Positions 1-7,234 of a stretch of DNA of 10,198 bases are shown here, piece by piece; position 1 is the first letter of the stretch; each line of letters opens with the position of its first letter. A program made the translations under genes and the position numbers. The DNA lies in NCBI GenBank assembly GCA_001563965.1, contig LKMS01000044.1:1-10198 (forward strand). Direction: 5' to 3'. A model generated the notes under the pieces. It was not told the DNA's origin and made no database searches. It saw nothing but the letters and a program-made list of their open reading frames with translations. The stretch is from Haloferacaceae archaeon PL-Br10_E2g29 (lineage in GTDB: Archaea; Halobacteriota; Halobacteria; Halobacteriales; Haloferacaceae).

Positions 1-117
1 GAAACCCCATCAAACAGTGAGGACGACCAGCGGATGGTGCAATGCAATTGTCTCCAGATTCTCCTCGCCGAACGAGTTTGATACTGCAACATACGGTTTA
101 TCAGTTGACTCGTCGGG

Positions 118-125
118 CTTTTAGG
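118..125 (+). promoter_or_regulatory. Probable TATA box of rio2
   Basis: The octamer CTTTTAGG is centred about 26 bases upstream of the ATG at 147. That is the spacing expected of a haloarchaeal TATA box driving a leaderless transcript that starts at or next to the start codon. The agreement also supports 147 rather than the upstream in-frame ATG at 42. Positions 1-117 show no gene I can identify; the reading frames there are short and stop-bounded. Confidence 0.5.
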
Positions 126-146
126 CCGTGCGAGCCACCGTTCGGC

Positions 147-1055
147 ATGGTCCAGAACGTCGCCGCGTTTCTTCGGGAGCTCGAACCCGAGGATTTCTAC
201 CTGCTTTCGGGGCTCGAACACGGCATGCGGTTTTCCGAGTGGGTCCACCGCGAGAAGCTTCCGAAGTACTCGCGGCTCACGCGCGAGGAGGTCGACTACC
301 GGCTCGACCGGTGTATGCGCCACGAACTCATTCAGCGCAAAACCATTCAGTACGAGGGCTATCAGCTCACGTTCGAGGGGTACGACGCGCTTGCACTCCG
401 GAGTTTTGCCGAGCGCGAAACCATCGAGGGCGTCGGCGCACCACTCGGCGTCGGCAAGGAAAGCGACGTCTACGAGGCGATGTCGTTTCAGCCGCTGGCG
501 CTGAAGTTTCACCGCGAGGGCTACACCAACTTTCGAGAGGTTCGACGCGAGCGCGATTACACCTCGAACCACCACCACGTCTCGTGGCTATACACCGCCC
601 GAAAGGCGGCCGAACGGGAGTATGAAGCGCTCGAAACGTTGTATCCGGACGTTTCGGTTCCACGGCCGGTCGACCAGAACCGCCACGCGCTCGTCATGGA
701 GAAACTCGATGGCGCAGAGCTTTCGCGTGCACGACTCGAATCGGCACAGGTCGTCGGGGTGATGGATCTGATCTTCGAGGAGCTCGCAAACGCCTACCGC
801 GCGGGCTACGTTCACGCCGACATGAGTGAGTACAACATTTTCGTCGACGAATCGGGAATCACGGTTTTCGACTGGCCGCAGGCGGTTCCGACAGATCACG
901 AAAACAGCGAGGAACTGCTCAAACGCGACGTCTCGAATCTTGTCGACTACTTCAACCGAAAGTATCCGGCTGAAACGCCGAAAACGGTCGATACCGCGTT
1001 GCTTGCGGCTGCACTTGTCGACGACACGTACGAGACGGTGCGGACGTATGTATAA
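147..1055 (+). CDS. rio2: Rio2-family atypical serine kinase/ATPase (ribosome biogenesis)
   Basis: This is a 302-residue Rio2 protein, about the usual archaeal length. Residues 1-90 form the N-terminal winged-helix domain typical of Rio2 (with LEPEDFYLLSGLEHGMRF near the start). The RIO kinase domain follows. It has a nucleotide loop GVGKESDVYEA (101-111), an ATP-binding lysine K120 in LALKFHREG, and a flexible loop with RRERDYTSNHHH. The catalytic loop VHADMSEYN holds D225 and N230, and the metal-binding D242 lies in VFDWPQ. All catalytic residues are present. The family acts in the cytoplasm in late 40S/30S subunit maturation, probably as an ATPase that cycles on and off pre-ribosomes. The frame stays open back to an ATG at 42, but those 35 extra residues are Arg/Pro-rich rather than acidic, and a TATA box sits 26 bases before 147, so I start there. 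It stands alone, with a tRNA gene downstream on the other strand. Confidence 0.95.
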   Translation: MVQNVAAFLRELEPEDFYLLSGLEHGMRFSEWVHREKLPKYSRLTREEVDYRLDRCMRHELIQRKTIQYEGYQLTFEGYDALALRSFAERETIEGVGAPLGVGKESDVYEAMSFQPLALKFHREGYTNFREVRRERDYTSNHHHVSWLYTARKAAEREYEALETLYPDVSVPRPVDQNRHALVMEKLDGAELSRARLESAQVVGVMDLIFEELANAYRAGYVHADMSEYNIFVDESGITVFDWPQAVPTDHENSEELLKRDVSNLVDYFNRKYPAETPKTVDTALLAAALVDDTYETVRTYV

Positions 1056-1266
1056 TCATAAACTGCATTGTGCGATAGGAAATTTGAATCTCGGCCGAAA
1101 CCAACGCCCATGAGGCTCGATGGGCTGTCGTCGCGGACGTTCCCACGCGTGATCGGGATCGGCCGAATGTGAATGTGATTTTGAACAGTCGGGTTGCGCA
1201 CGGATGCTTGTTTCACTCGCGTGCCAATCGGGAACCGCGTGGCTCTGGACGATGTTCGCCAGAAAA
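1056..1266. other. Intergenic region, no gene seen
   Basis: These 211 bases separate rio2 from the tRNA gene. Reading frames here on either strand are short, lack acidic composition and either run into the tRNA or overlap rio2. I find no RNA-like fold or repeat. The only interpretable sequence is the A4 at 1263-1266, which is a T4 run immediately after the tRNA 3' end on the minus strand and could serve as its archaeal terminator. Confidence 0.5.
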
Positions 1267-1340
1267 CGGGCTGGGCGCGATTTGAACACGCGACCGACGG
1301 ATTAAGAGTCCGTCGCTCTCCCTAACTGAGCTACCAGCCC
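1267..1340 (-). tRNA. tRNA-Lys (anticodon CTT)
   Basis: The reverse complement folds as a complete cloverleaf of 74 bases. The acceptor stem GGGCTGG pairs perfectly with CCAGCCC. The D arm is GCTC-AGTTAGGGA-GAGC. The anticodon stem ACGGA/TCCGT encloses loop CTCTTAA with anticodon CTT, which reads the lysine codon AAG. The variable loop is five bases, the T arm is GCGTG-TTCAAAT-CGCGC with one G-U pair, and the discriminator base is G. The 3' CCA is not encoded and there is no intron. The gene has its own TATA box about 26 bases upstream, and a T4 run directly follows its 3' end. Confidence 0.96.
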
Positions 1341-1361
1341 TCATCCGATTCTATCGGTGGT

Positions 1362-1380
1362 GATATAAAAGCCGTTTCCT
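1362..1380 (-). promoter_or_regulatory. TATA/BRE promoter of tRNA-Lys
   Basis: On the minus strand the order is GGAAAC (BRE-like, purine-rich), then GCTTTTATATC (TATA box, centred near 1366), then about 26 bases to the first base of the tRNA at 1340. Spacing and sequence fit a strong archaeal promoter that starts transcription at or just before the mature tRNA 5' end. Confidence 0.7.
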
Positions 1381-1487
1381 TTCGCAACCGCTCGGCTGGC
1401 CCGAAATCGGTCGGTCTAGGTCGCCGAATCCATCGCCAAATAAGGCGAGCAGAATCACCACATCGTTGGCGACTCAGTGGCAATTTA

Positions 1488-1502
1488 TCGCGTTGCACGC
1501 GA
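1488..1502. repeat. Short perfect inverted repeat (6-bp arms)
   Basis: TCGCGT-TGC-ACGCGA is a perfect 6-bp stem with a 3-base loop. It lies between the tRNA promoter and the DHH gene and directly abuts an AT-rich AATTTATC at 1482-1489. It could be a regulator site or a hairpin, but a repeat this short can occur by chance in GC-rich DNA. The rest of 1381-1537 shows nothing I can interpret. Confidence 0.3.
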
Positions 1503-1537
1503 CGATTGACCCGTTACCGGCCGCTCACGGAGTGGTT

Positions 1538-1558
1538 CGAAAACGGATGGCGTTAAGT
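1538..1558 (+). promoter_or_regulatory. Probable BRE/TATA promoter of the DHH-phosphoesterase gene
   Basis: CGAAAACGG (1538-1546) resembles a BRE, and CGTTAAGT (1551-1558) resembles a haloarchaeal TATA box. The predicted transcription start is near 1580, a few bases before the ATG at 1585, giving an almost leaderless message. Confidence 0.45.
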
Positions 1559-1584
1559 GAGTACCGGACCGAAACAACTCAGTA

Positions 1585-3039
1585 ATGAGCGCTGGCGCAA
1601 TCGGCTCTGGCCGATCAACATACGCGATTTTGGGCTGTGGAAGCGTCGGCCACGCGGTCGCCGAGGCCCTGACCACCGACGGCAACGAGGTACTGATTCT
1701 CGACAAGGACGAAAGCCGTGTCGAGGCGCTGCGCGATCAGGATCTCGACGCCAGAGTCCAAGACATTAGGGATCCAACCGTTGGGGAGGTCGTCGCCGAC
1801 CGTGACATCATCCTCGTGCTCGCCAGCGACATCGACGCGAGCAAAGAGGCCGTCTCGGCCATTCGCAACCGCGACGACGGCCAATACATCGTCGTCCGCG
1901 CCTCGGATCCCGTCACCGAGGAGGAACTCCGAAATCTCGGTGCGGATGTCGTCGTCAACCCCTCGACCGTGATCGCCGAATCCGCCCTCCGAAGTCTCGA
2001 ATCGGGGGAACTCCAGTACAAAGCCCGACAGCTCGCCGAACTCCTCGGCGAGGTCGACGGCCGGTTGGCGATTCTCACGCAGGATAGCCCCGACCCCGAC
2101 TCGATTGCGAGTGCGACCGCACTCCAAGCGATTGCCGCCGCGTTCGACGTCGAAAGCGACATTCTCTACGACGGCGACATCGGCCATCAGGAGAACCGCG
2201 CGTTCGTCAACCTGCTCGGCATCGAACTGCTCGCCCGCGAGGAGGCCGCGACGCTTGCGGAGTACGACGCGGTTGCACTCGTCGACAACATGAAAACCGA
2301 CGACCGCGAGATCGGCTTCGAGATCGACATCTTCATCGACCACTACGAACCTGACAACGAACTCGACGCCGAGTTCATCGACGTCCGAACCAACGTCTCG
2401 TCGACCTCGACAATTCTCACAAAATACCTCCAAGAGTTCGATCTCAGCCCGAGCGAGGCGGTCGCCACCGCGTTACTGTACGGCATTCGTGCGGAAACGC
2501 TGGATTTCAAGCGGGATACAACGCCGGCGGATCTCACCGCCGCGGCGTATCTTCACCCGTTTGCCAACCACGACACGCTCGAACAGGTCGAGTCGCCCTC
2601 GATGTCGCCCGAAACGCTCGACGTGCTCGCCGAGGCGATTCAGAACCGCGAGGTGCAGGGCAGCCACCTGTTTTCGAGCGCCGGATTCATCCGCGACCGC
2701 GACGCGCTCGAACAGGCCGCACAGTATCTGCTCGATCTCGAAGGCATCACCACGACCGCGGTGTTCGGCATCGTCGAAAACGAGATCATCGTCGCGGCGC
2801 GCTCGAAGGACATCCGGATCAATATTGGCAGCGTGCTGGAGGGCGCGTTCGCCGAAATGGGTGAGGTGCTCGGGCACTCGAAACAGGGAACCGTCGGCGT
2901 TCCGCTCGGCATTTTCACCGGTCTCGAAAGCAGCGGCGACAACCGAGACCGCCTGCTCGAACTCACCGAGGAGGCCGTTCGAAGAAAACTCTTTGCCGCC
3001 CTCGGTGTCGAGAGCGGCGAGCCGACAAACGGTGCGTAA
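1585..3039 (+). CDS. TrkA-N (RCK) / DHH-family phosphoesterase fusion with altered DHH motif
   Basis: This 484-residue protein has two parts. Residues 12-135 form a TrkA-N Rossmann domain with GCGSVG (17-22) and an acidic residue after strand 2 (VLILDKDE), as in NAD-binding RCK domains. Residues from about 155 on are a DHH/DHHA1 phosphoesterase related to RecJ and to nanoRNases and cyclic-dinucleotide phosphodiesterases. Motif I is DPDSIASA (170-177), a further metal-motif Asp is D234 in LVDN, and the name-giving DHH is read here as D252-H253-Y254. The C-terminal DHHA1 substrate motif, usually GGHxxAAG, is reduced to LGHSKQGTVG (429-438). The altered motifs could mean changed metal use or an inactive enzyme, although motif I is intact. 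Haloarchaea commonly encode such fusions, and their substrate is not known to me. The fusion suggests control of a hydrolase by nucleotide binding, which is inference. The gene has its own promoter and converges with the PRC-barrel gene 21 bases downstream. Confidence 0.88.
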   Translation: MSAGAIGSGRSTYAILGCGSVGHAVAEALTTDGNEVLILDKDESRVEALRDQDLDARVQDIRDPTVGEVVADRDIILVLASDIDASKEAVSAIRNRDDGQYIVVRASDPVTEEELRNLGADVVVNPSTVIAESALRSLESGELQYKARQLAELLGEVDGRLAILTQDSPDPDSIASATALQAIAAAFDVESDILYDGDIGHQENRAFVNLLGIELLAREEAATLAEYDAVALVDNMKTDDREIGFEIDIFIDHYEPDNELDAEFIDVRTNVSSTSTILTKYLQEFDLSPSEAVATALLYGIRAETLDFKRDTTPADLTAAAYLHPFANHDTLEQVESPSMSPETLDVLAEAIQNREVQGSHLFSSAGFIRDRDALEQAAQYLLDLEGITTTAVFGIVENEIIVAARSKDIRINIGSVLEGAFAEMGEVLGHSKQGTVGVPLGIFTGLESSGDNRDRLLELTEEAVRRKLFAALGVESGEPTNGA

Positions 3040-3060
3040 CGCGGGTGTGAAAGCAGTCGA

Positions 3061-3351
3061 TCAGGCGGTTAATTCGTCGTCCTCGTCGGGCGCTTTGAGT
3101 CGTTCGACGATGTCATTGATCAGTACCACGTCGCCGACGGCACGAACCCAGCGGTACGGAACCATCACGCCCTCGCCCGGGCCGACGCGGTCGCCAAACA
3201 GCTCGCGGTTGAGTTGGCCGACTGCAAGGCCCGTTACCGAGCGCGCGTCGAGGTCGAGTCTGACGTCTTCGATCTCTCCGACGAAAACGCCGTTGTTTGA
3301 ATAGATTTCTCGGCCGACAAGTGTCGTGATTTCCTGCGGTGTGCCGTCCAT
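3061..3351 (-). CDS. Small PRC-barrel domain protein
   Basis: This 96-residue protein consists of a single PRC-barrel. The pattern is LVGREIYSNNGVFVGEIEDV, then a conserved LDLDARSVTGLAV strand pair, then GVMVPYRWVRAVGDVVLIND, followed by an acidic tail (PDEDDE). There is no signal peptide or membrane segment. PRC-barrels are small beta-barrels that mediate protein contacts. In Haloferax two such single-domain proteins, CdpB1 and CdpB2, link SepF and CdpA in the FtsZ division machinery. The size and simple architecture here fit that group, but I cannot tell from sequence alone whether this is an orthologue. The frame is open further upstream to about 3633, but a strong leaderless promoter places the start at 3351. 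It converges with the DHH gene and is divergent from malQ. Confidence 0.85.
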   Translation of the reverse strand: MDGTPQEITTLVGREIYSNNGVFVGEIEDVRLDLDARSVTGLAVGQLNRELFGDRVGPGEGVMVPYRWVRAVGDVVLINDIVERLKAPDEDDELTA

Positions 3352-3372
3352 ACGCGTACCGTTGCAAGCCCC

Positions 3373-3387
3373 AATATTAAGATTTCG
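3373..3387 (-). promoter_or_regulatory. TATA/BRE promoter of the PRC-barrel gene
   Basis: Read on the minus strand, CGAAAT (BRE-like) is followed by CTTAATATT (TATA box, centred near 3377). The centre lies 26 bases from the ATG at 3351, so the transcript is predicted to be leaderless. This decides the start codon of the PRC-barrel gene against longer options. The remaining 3388-3573 carries no convincing TATA box for malQ; TTTGACA near 3545 is a weak candidate. Confidence 0.65.
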
Positions 3388-3573
3388 TGGTTGACGGACG
3401 TCTGTCAGACGGATCTGTGGAGTCGTGGCCGACTCACGGCGAGCCGCGTCGGCAACGCACCGCAACTCACGTCGCGAACTCTCGCGCCGGCACCTAGTAC
3501 AGCCCACATCGACCCAGTCATGGTGCCACCGAAGACCACAACGTTTGACACACTCCCAGTTGAGAGTCGTGGT

Positions 3574-5061
3574 ATGGACTTCGAACGACGCAGCGGTGTC
3601 TTCTTGCACCTCACCTCGTTGCCGGGGCCACACGGCATCGGCGACCTCGGAGAGGGGGCCCGCGAGTTCCTCTCGTTTCTCGAAACGGCCGAACAGACCT
3701 ACTGGCAGTTCTGCCCGCTCGGGCCGACCTCATCGGCCCACGGAAACTCGCCGTACCAGTCGTTTTCGGCGTTTGCGGGCAACCCACTGCTTGTCAGCCT
3801 CGACCGACTCGTCGACGACGGCTGGCTGATCGACGACGACCTCGAACCCGTTCCCGACTTCAATCCGCATGACGTCGACTACGAACGGGTCGCGAAATAC
3901 AAACGCAAGAAACTCCGAACCGCCCACGAGCGGTTCCGCAAAACGGCAACCGAAGACGACCACGACGACCTCGACGCTTTCGTCGACGACGAGCCGTGGG
4001 TCGAGGGCTACGCGCTGTTTCGCGCGCTCAAGCGAAAACACGACGGCCAGGCATGGATCGACTGGCCCGAACCCATTCGCACCCGCGAGGCCGACGCGCT
4101 CGACGCGGCCCGCAACGAGCTCGCCAGCGAAATCGAGTTCCACACGCTCGTGCAGTACTGGTTCGATTCACAGTGGCAGGCATTCAAACAGGATGCCGAG
4201 GAAGCGAACATCAAACTCGTTGGCGACGTGCCCATCTACGTCGGCCTCGACAGCGCCGACGTCTGGACGAGCCCCAAAGCGTTCCAACTCGACGACCAAA
4301 ACCGGCCGACTGCGGTCGCCGGTGTCCCCCCGAACGCCGGCGACGCCGGCCAAAAGTGGGGCAATCCGCTGTACGACTGGGGCCATCTCGCCGAGACCGA
4401 CTACGACTGGTGGGGTCGCCGGCTCGACCGGCTGTTCGGTCAGGTCGACGTGACGCGACTCGATCACTTCCAGGGCTTTCTCGAGTACTGGGCGATTCCG
4501 GCCGACGCCGACTCGGCGGCCGCGGGCGAGTGGCGCGACGGCCCCGGCGCGGACTTCTTCGAAACGATCGGCGAGCGCCTCGGCGAACTCCCGTTCATCG
4601 CCGAGGATCTGGGCTTCCCGGACGCCGAGTTGCAGGCGCTGATGAACCGGTTTGGCTTTCCCGGCATGCGTGTGCCGCAGTACGCCAACTGGTGTCAGGG
4701 CGGCAACGAACACCAGCCGATGCACTACCCGAAAAACGCGGTCGGCTACACCTCGACACACGACACGAACACCATCGTGGGCTACTACAACGGGATGGAC
4801 GACCGACAGCGAGACTGTTTGCACTACAACCTCAGCGCTGACGGCAGCGAAATCAACTGGTCGATGATCGAGGCCGTCTGGCGCTCCGACGCCGTCCTCG
4901 CGTTCACCACGATGCAGGATCTGCTCGGACTCGACGACCACGCCCGCTTCAACACGCCGGGAACGGCCGAGGGCAACTGGACGTGGCGCGTGACGAGCGA
5001 CGGCCTCGACGAGGGAATCGCCACCAAACTCGGCACGATGACCGCAATCGAGCTCCGGTGA
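3574..5061 (+). CDS. malQ: 4-alpha-glucanotransferase (amylomaltase, GH77)
   Basis: This 495-residue enzyme matches the normal bacterial/archaeal amylomaltase length. It transfers alpha-1,4-glucan segments between malto-oligosaccharides in the cytoplasm, acting in starch, maltodextrin or glycogen turnover. The N-terminus RRSGVFLHLTSLPGPHGIGDLG and the following PLGPTSSAHGNSPYQSFSAFAGNP are diagnostic of GH77. The catalytic triad is visible: nucleophile D297 in RLDHFQGF, acid/base E344 in IAEDLG, and transition-state stabiliser D397 in STHDTNT. These positions nearly coincide with those of the Thermus enzyme. The protein appears full length, with an aromatic C-terminal EGNWTWR motif. I start at 3574 because the family begins a few residues before RRSGVFLHL; the frame is open back to 3391, but that part is not acidic. 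No other glycogen or maltose gene lies nearby, so its metabolic role is inferred from the family. Confidence 0.95.
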   Translation: MDFERRSGVFLHLTSLPGPHGIGDLGEGAREFLSFLETAEQTYWQFCPLGPTSSAHGNSPYQSFSAFAGNPLLVSLDRLVDDGWLIDDDLEPVPDFNPHDVDYERVAKYKRKKLRTAHERFRKTATEDDHDDLDAFVDDEPWVEGYALFRALKRKHDGQAWIDWPEPIRTREADALDAARNELASEIEFHTLVQYWFDSQWQAFKQDAEEANIKLVGDVPIYVGLDSADVWTSPKAFQLDDQNRPTAVAGVPPNAGDAGQKWGNPLYDWGHLAETDYDWWGRRLDRLFGQVDVTRLDHFQGFLEYWAIPADADSAAAGEWRDGPGADFFETIGERLGELPFIAEDLGFPDAELQALMNRFGFPGMRVPQYANWCQGGNEHQPMHYPKNAVGYTSTHDTNTIVGYYNGMDDRQRDCLHYNLSADGSEINWSMIEAVWRSDAVLAFTTMQDLLGLDDHARFNTPGTAEGNWTWRVTSDGLDEGIATKLGTMTAIELR

Positions 5062-5167
5062 CCGGGGCCCATTCGGGTGACGATTCGGACACCGCGACGA
5101 TTCTACCACCGGTGAGGATAGCGGCAACGGTGGCAGTGCTCTCAGCGATGGCGACACAAACGGTTTT

Positions 5168-6148
5168 GTGGGTTCGCAGACTCGGTTGGGTGTGAACCGA
5201 TCCGTCGGCTGGCTCTCGCTTGTCACAGCCGTCTGTTTGTTGTTTGCCGGGACGATCGTCTCGACTGCGGAGTTCACAGTCGGACCAGCGATGGTCGGTG
5301 AAATTCGGACGACCGACCTGCTCAGCAAGGGATTGTTTGCAGCCGCGGTCGTTCTCGGACTGTGGGGCCTCCAGTCGCTTGTCGTTCGCGTGTTGTTACG
5401 CACCACAAGCAAGCGCCGTGCGCACGACGTTCGGAACGTCCTCCGGCTCTTTTTTGGAACAATCGGCATCATCGCGCTGTTGGGCATCCTCACCGACCAG
5501 TGGCTTGGGGTGTTGCTCTCGCTTGGCGTGGTTGGCTTCGCGATCACCTTCGCGCTCCAACAACCGCTACTCTCGTTGCTTGGCTGGGTCTACATCATGA
5601 CCAAACAGCCGTATCTCGTCGGCGACCGGGTCAGCATCGGCCAGACGAAAGGCGATGTCATCGAGGTCGATTTTCTCGTGACGACGATCTGGGAGGTCGG
5701 CGGCGAGCTCGTCTCGACAAACCAGCCATCCGGTCGGGTTGTGACCGTTCCAAACAGCATGGTGCTCTCGTCGGAGGTCACCAACTTCGGCGGCGGCGGC
5801 TCCCAATACGTCTGGAACGAACTCGTGATGCAGGTTTCGTATGAAACGGACGTCGACGAGGCAGCCCGGACGATGATCGAGGAGGCCAACGCCGTTATCG
5901 GCGAAGAGATGGCAACCCGTATTGCCGACTTCCGCGAACGGCTGTCGGAGACGCCGGTCGAACTCGAGGTGTACGACCGGCCGAGCGTGAACGTCACACA
6001 GGCCGAGTCGTGGATCGAACTCCGCCTGCGGTACGTGGTTCATCCCCGGCAGGGAACGCCGGTCAAAAACACGCTCTACAAGCGAATTCTCGCCCGGTTC
6101 AACGAGAATCCAACCGTGACAAGTTTCCCGGTCAGCCGGAGCCGCTGA
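5168..6148 (+). CDS. MscS-family mechanosensitive ion channel
   Basis: This is a 326-residue membrane protein. Hydrophobic segments lie at about 14-34, 55-77 and 93-109. A pore helix at about 112-142 (GVVGFAITFALQQPLLSLLGWV) is followed by the hallmark KQPYLVGDRVSIG turn. That leads into the beta domain, where TVPNSMVLSSEVTNF matches the MscS signature. A soluble alpha/beta domain follows, ending in ARFNENPTVTSFPVSRSR. The family forms heptameric channels in the cytoplasmic membrane that open under tension and release solutes on osmotic downshock, a plausible need in a halophile. The start is GTG. A second in-frame GTG at 5192 (residue 9) would remove eight residues ahead of TM1 and sits about 28 bases after a TTTT-containing stretch, so it may be the real start. 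The gene stands 106 bases after malQ. Confidence 0.92.
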   Translation: MGSQTRLGVNRSVGWLSLVTAVCLLFAGTIVSTAEFTVGPAMVGEIRTTDLLSKGLFAAAVVLGLWGLQSLVVRVLLRTTSKRRAHDVRNVLRLFFGTIGIIALLGILTDQWLGVLLSLGVVGFAITFALQQPLLSLLGWVYIMTKQPYLVGDRVSIGQTKGDVIEVDFLVTTIWEVGGELVSTNQPSGRVVTVPNSMVLSSEVTNFGGGGSQYVWNELVMQVSYETDVDEAARTMIEEANAVIGEEMATRIADFRERLSETPVELEVYDRPSVNVTQAESWIELRLRYVVHPRQGTPVKNTLYKRILARFNENPTVTSFPVSRSR

Positions 6149-6239
6149 ACCGCAGCCGACTCGGCAAGAGTCACGGCCACGCAATCTGCAACTGACCGGA
6201 TCGAAAGGCGAAAACCCGGCGGCCGTCTGTGATACATCA

Positions 6240-7154
6240 ATGGAACGCGGCGTCATTGCGACCGACGAACTCGCGGGGTCGTTCGATCTGCAGTCGACCG
6301 TCGAGAGCGGCCAAAGCTATCTTTGGAGCCGGCTCGACGGGAAAATGTACACCACGGCCGCTGCCCACGGCGGCCGCGCGTGGTATGAAACGGTCGTTCC
6401 GCCGCTCGACGGAGTCACCGACGAGCGGGCCGTTGTCCGGGTGCGACAGGTCGACGAGGGGATCGAATGGAAGTCGACGACCGACGCCGTCGACATCCTC
6501 ACCCACCTGTTGCGACTCGACGACGACATCGACGCCATCCGCGACGCAAGCCCGTCCGAACCGCTGATCGAGCGGGCATTCGAACAGTACGCCGGGATGC
6601 GACTCGTTCGTGATCCGCCGTTTGCGTGTCTCATCTCGTTTATTTGTTCGGCGCAGATGCGCGTCGGACGGATTCACGGCATGCAGCAGCGACTTGCCGC
6701 CGGGTTTGGCGAGACGGTTGCGTTCGACGGACGGACCTATCACGCGTTTCCAACACCCGATCAGCTGGCGGCCCGAACCGAATCTGAGCTACGCGAACGC
6801 AGTCTCGGCTACCGTGCGCCGTACGTTCAACGAACGGCCGAAATGGTCGCAGACGGCGAGGCCGACCCCGCGAACGCGGCCGAACTCGACTACGAGGCCG
6901 CCCGCGAGTTCCTCACGCAATTCGTTGGCGTCGGCGACAAGGTTGCCGACTGTGTGCTGTTGTTTTCGCTCGGCTTTCTCGAAGCGGTGCCGCTCGACAC
7001 CTGGATTCAGACCGCCATTGCCGACTACTATCCCGACTGCGAACAGGGCGGTTATGCCGAAACATCGCGAGCGATCCGCGAGCAGTTTGGCGGTGAGTAC
7101 GCCGGCTACGTCCAGACCTATGTGTTCCACTATTTGCGTAACGGCGGCGAGTAG
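6240..7154 (+). CDS. ogg: 8-oxoguanine DNA glycosylase/AP lyase, OGG1 type
   Basis: This 304-residue HhH-GPD base-excision enzyme removes 8-oxoguanine paired with cytosine. The N-terminal domain carries SGQSYLW (23-29), whose G24 matches human G42, the residue that reads the 8-oxoG N7-H. The helix-hairpin-helix GVGDKVADC supplies the Schiff-base lysine K234 (human K249), and PLDTW supplies D253 (human D268); the 19-residue spacing is identical. C238, Q292 and F296 match human C253, Q315 and F319 of the base pocket. Y191-R192 match Y203-R204, the intercalating wedge and cytosine contact, and R144 matches R154. The human NNN in the cytosine-contact loop is replaced by Q139-M140-R141. Specificity for 8-oxoG is therefore likely. 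The start is ATG at 6240, and no strong TATA box or Shine-Dalgarno site is seen. It lies 91 bases after the channel gene. Confidence 0.93.
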   Translation: MERGVIATDELAGSFDLQSTVESGQSYLWSRLDGKMYTTAAAHGGRAWYETVVPPLDGVTDERAVVRVRQVDEGIEWKSTTDAVDILTHLLRLDDDIDAIRDASPSEPLIERAFEQYAGMRLVRDPPFACLISFICSAQMRVGRIHGMQQRLAAGFGETVAFDGRTYHAFPTPDQLAARTESELRERSLGYRAPYVQRTAEMVADGEADPANAAELDYEAAREFLTQFVGVGDKVADCVLLFSLGFLEAVPLDTWIQTAIADYYPDCEQGGYAETSRAIREQFGGEYAGYVQTYVFHYLRNGGE

Positions 7155-7234
7155 CGCACAGCGTACGCAGTCACGCGGAGAAAACGGCGAGAGAGGGGCG
7201 AACGTTCATGGTGGTAGACACGATAGCCCAGTAC

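Noticed and set aside
42..146. Longer rio2 reading frame starting at the ATG at 42
   Set aside because: The 35 extra residues are Arg/Pro-rich and unlike Rio2 N-termini, and a TATA box lies 26 bases before the ATG at 147.
1056..1289. 77-codon minus-strand open frame between rio2 and the tRNA
   Set aside because: It overlaps the 3' end of a well-folded tRNA gene and has a non-haloarchaeal basic composition.
1615..2433. 272-codon minus-strand open frame inside the TrkA-N/DHH gene
   Set aside because: It is a shadow of the real gene; its acidic look arises from the reverse complement of GTC/CTC codons and no motif is present.
3391..3573. N-terminal extension of MalQ
   Set aside because: GH77 proteins begin a few residues before RRSGVFLHL. 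The extra residues are not acidic and overlap the divergent PRC-barrel promoter region.
3352..3633. N-terminal extension of the PRC-barrel protein on the minus strand
   Set aside because: The extension is Cys/Arg/Trp-rich and overlaps malQ, and the TATA/BRE at 3373-3387 would lie inside it; the ATG at 3351 is far better placed.
4168..5547. 459-codon minus-strand open frame across malQ and the start of the MscS gene
   Set aside because: It is antisense to malQ, whose catalytic triad is clear. Its composition is Arg/Pro/Ser-rich and no domain is recognisable.
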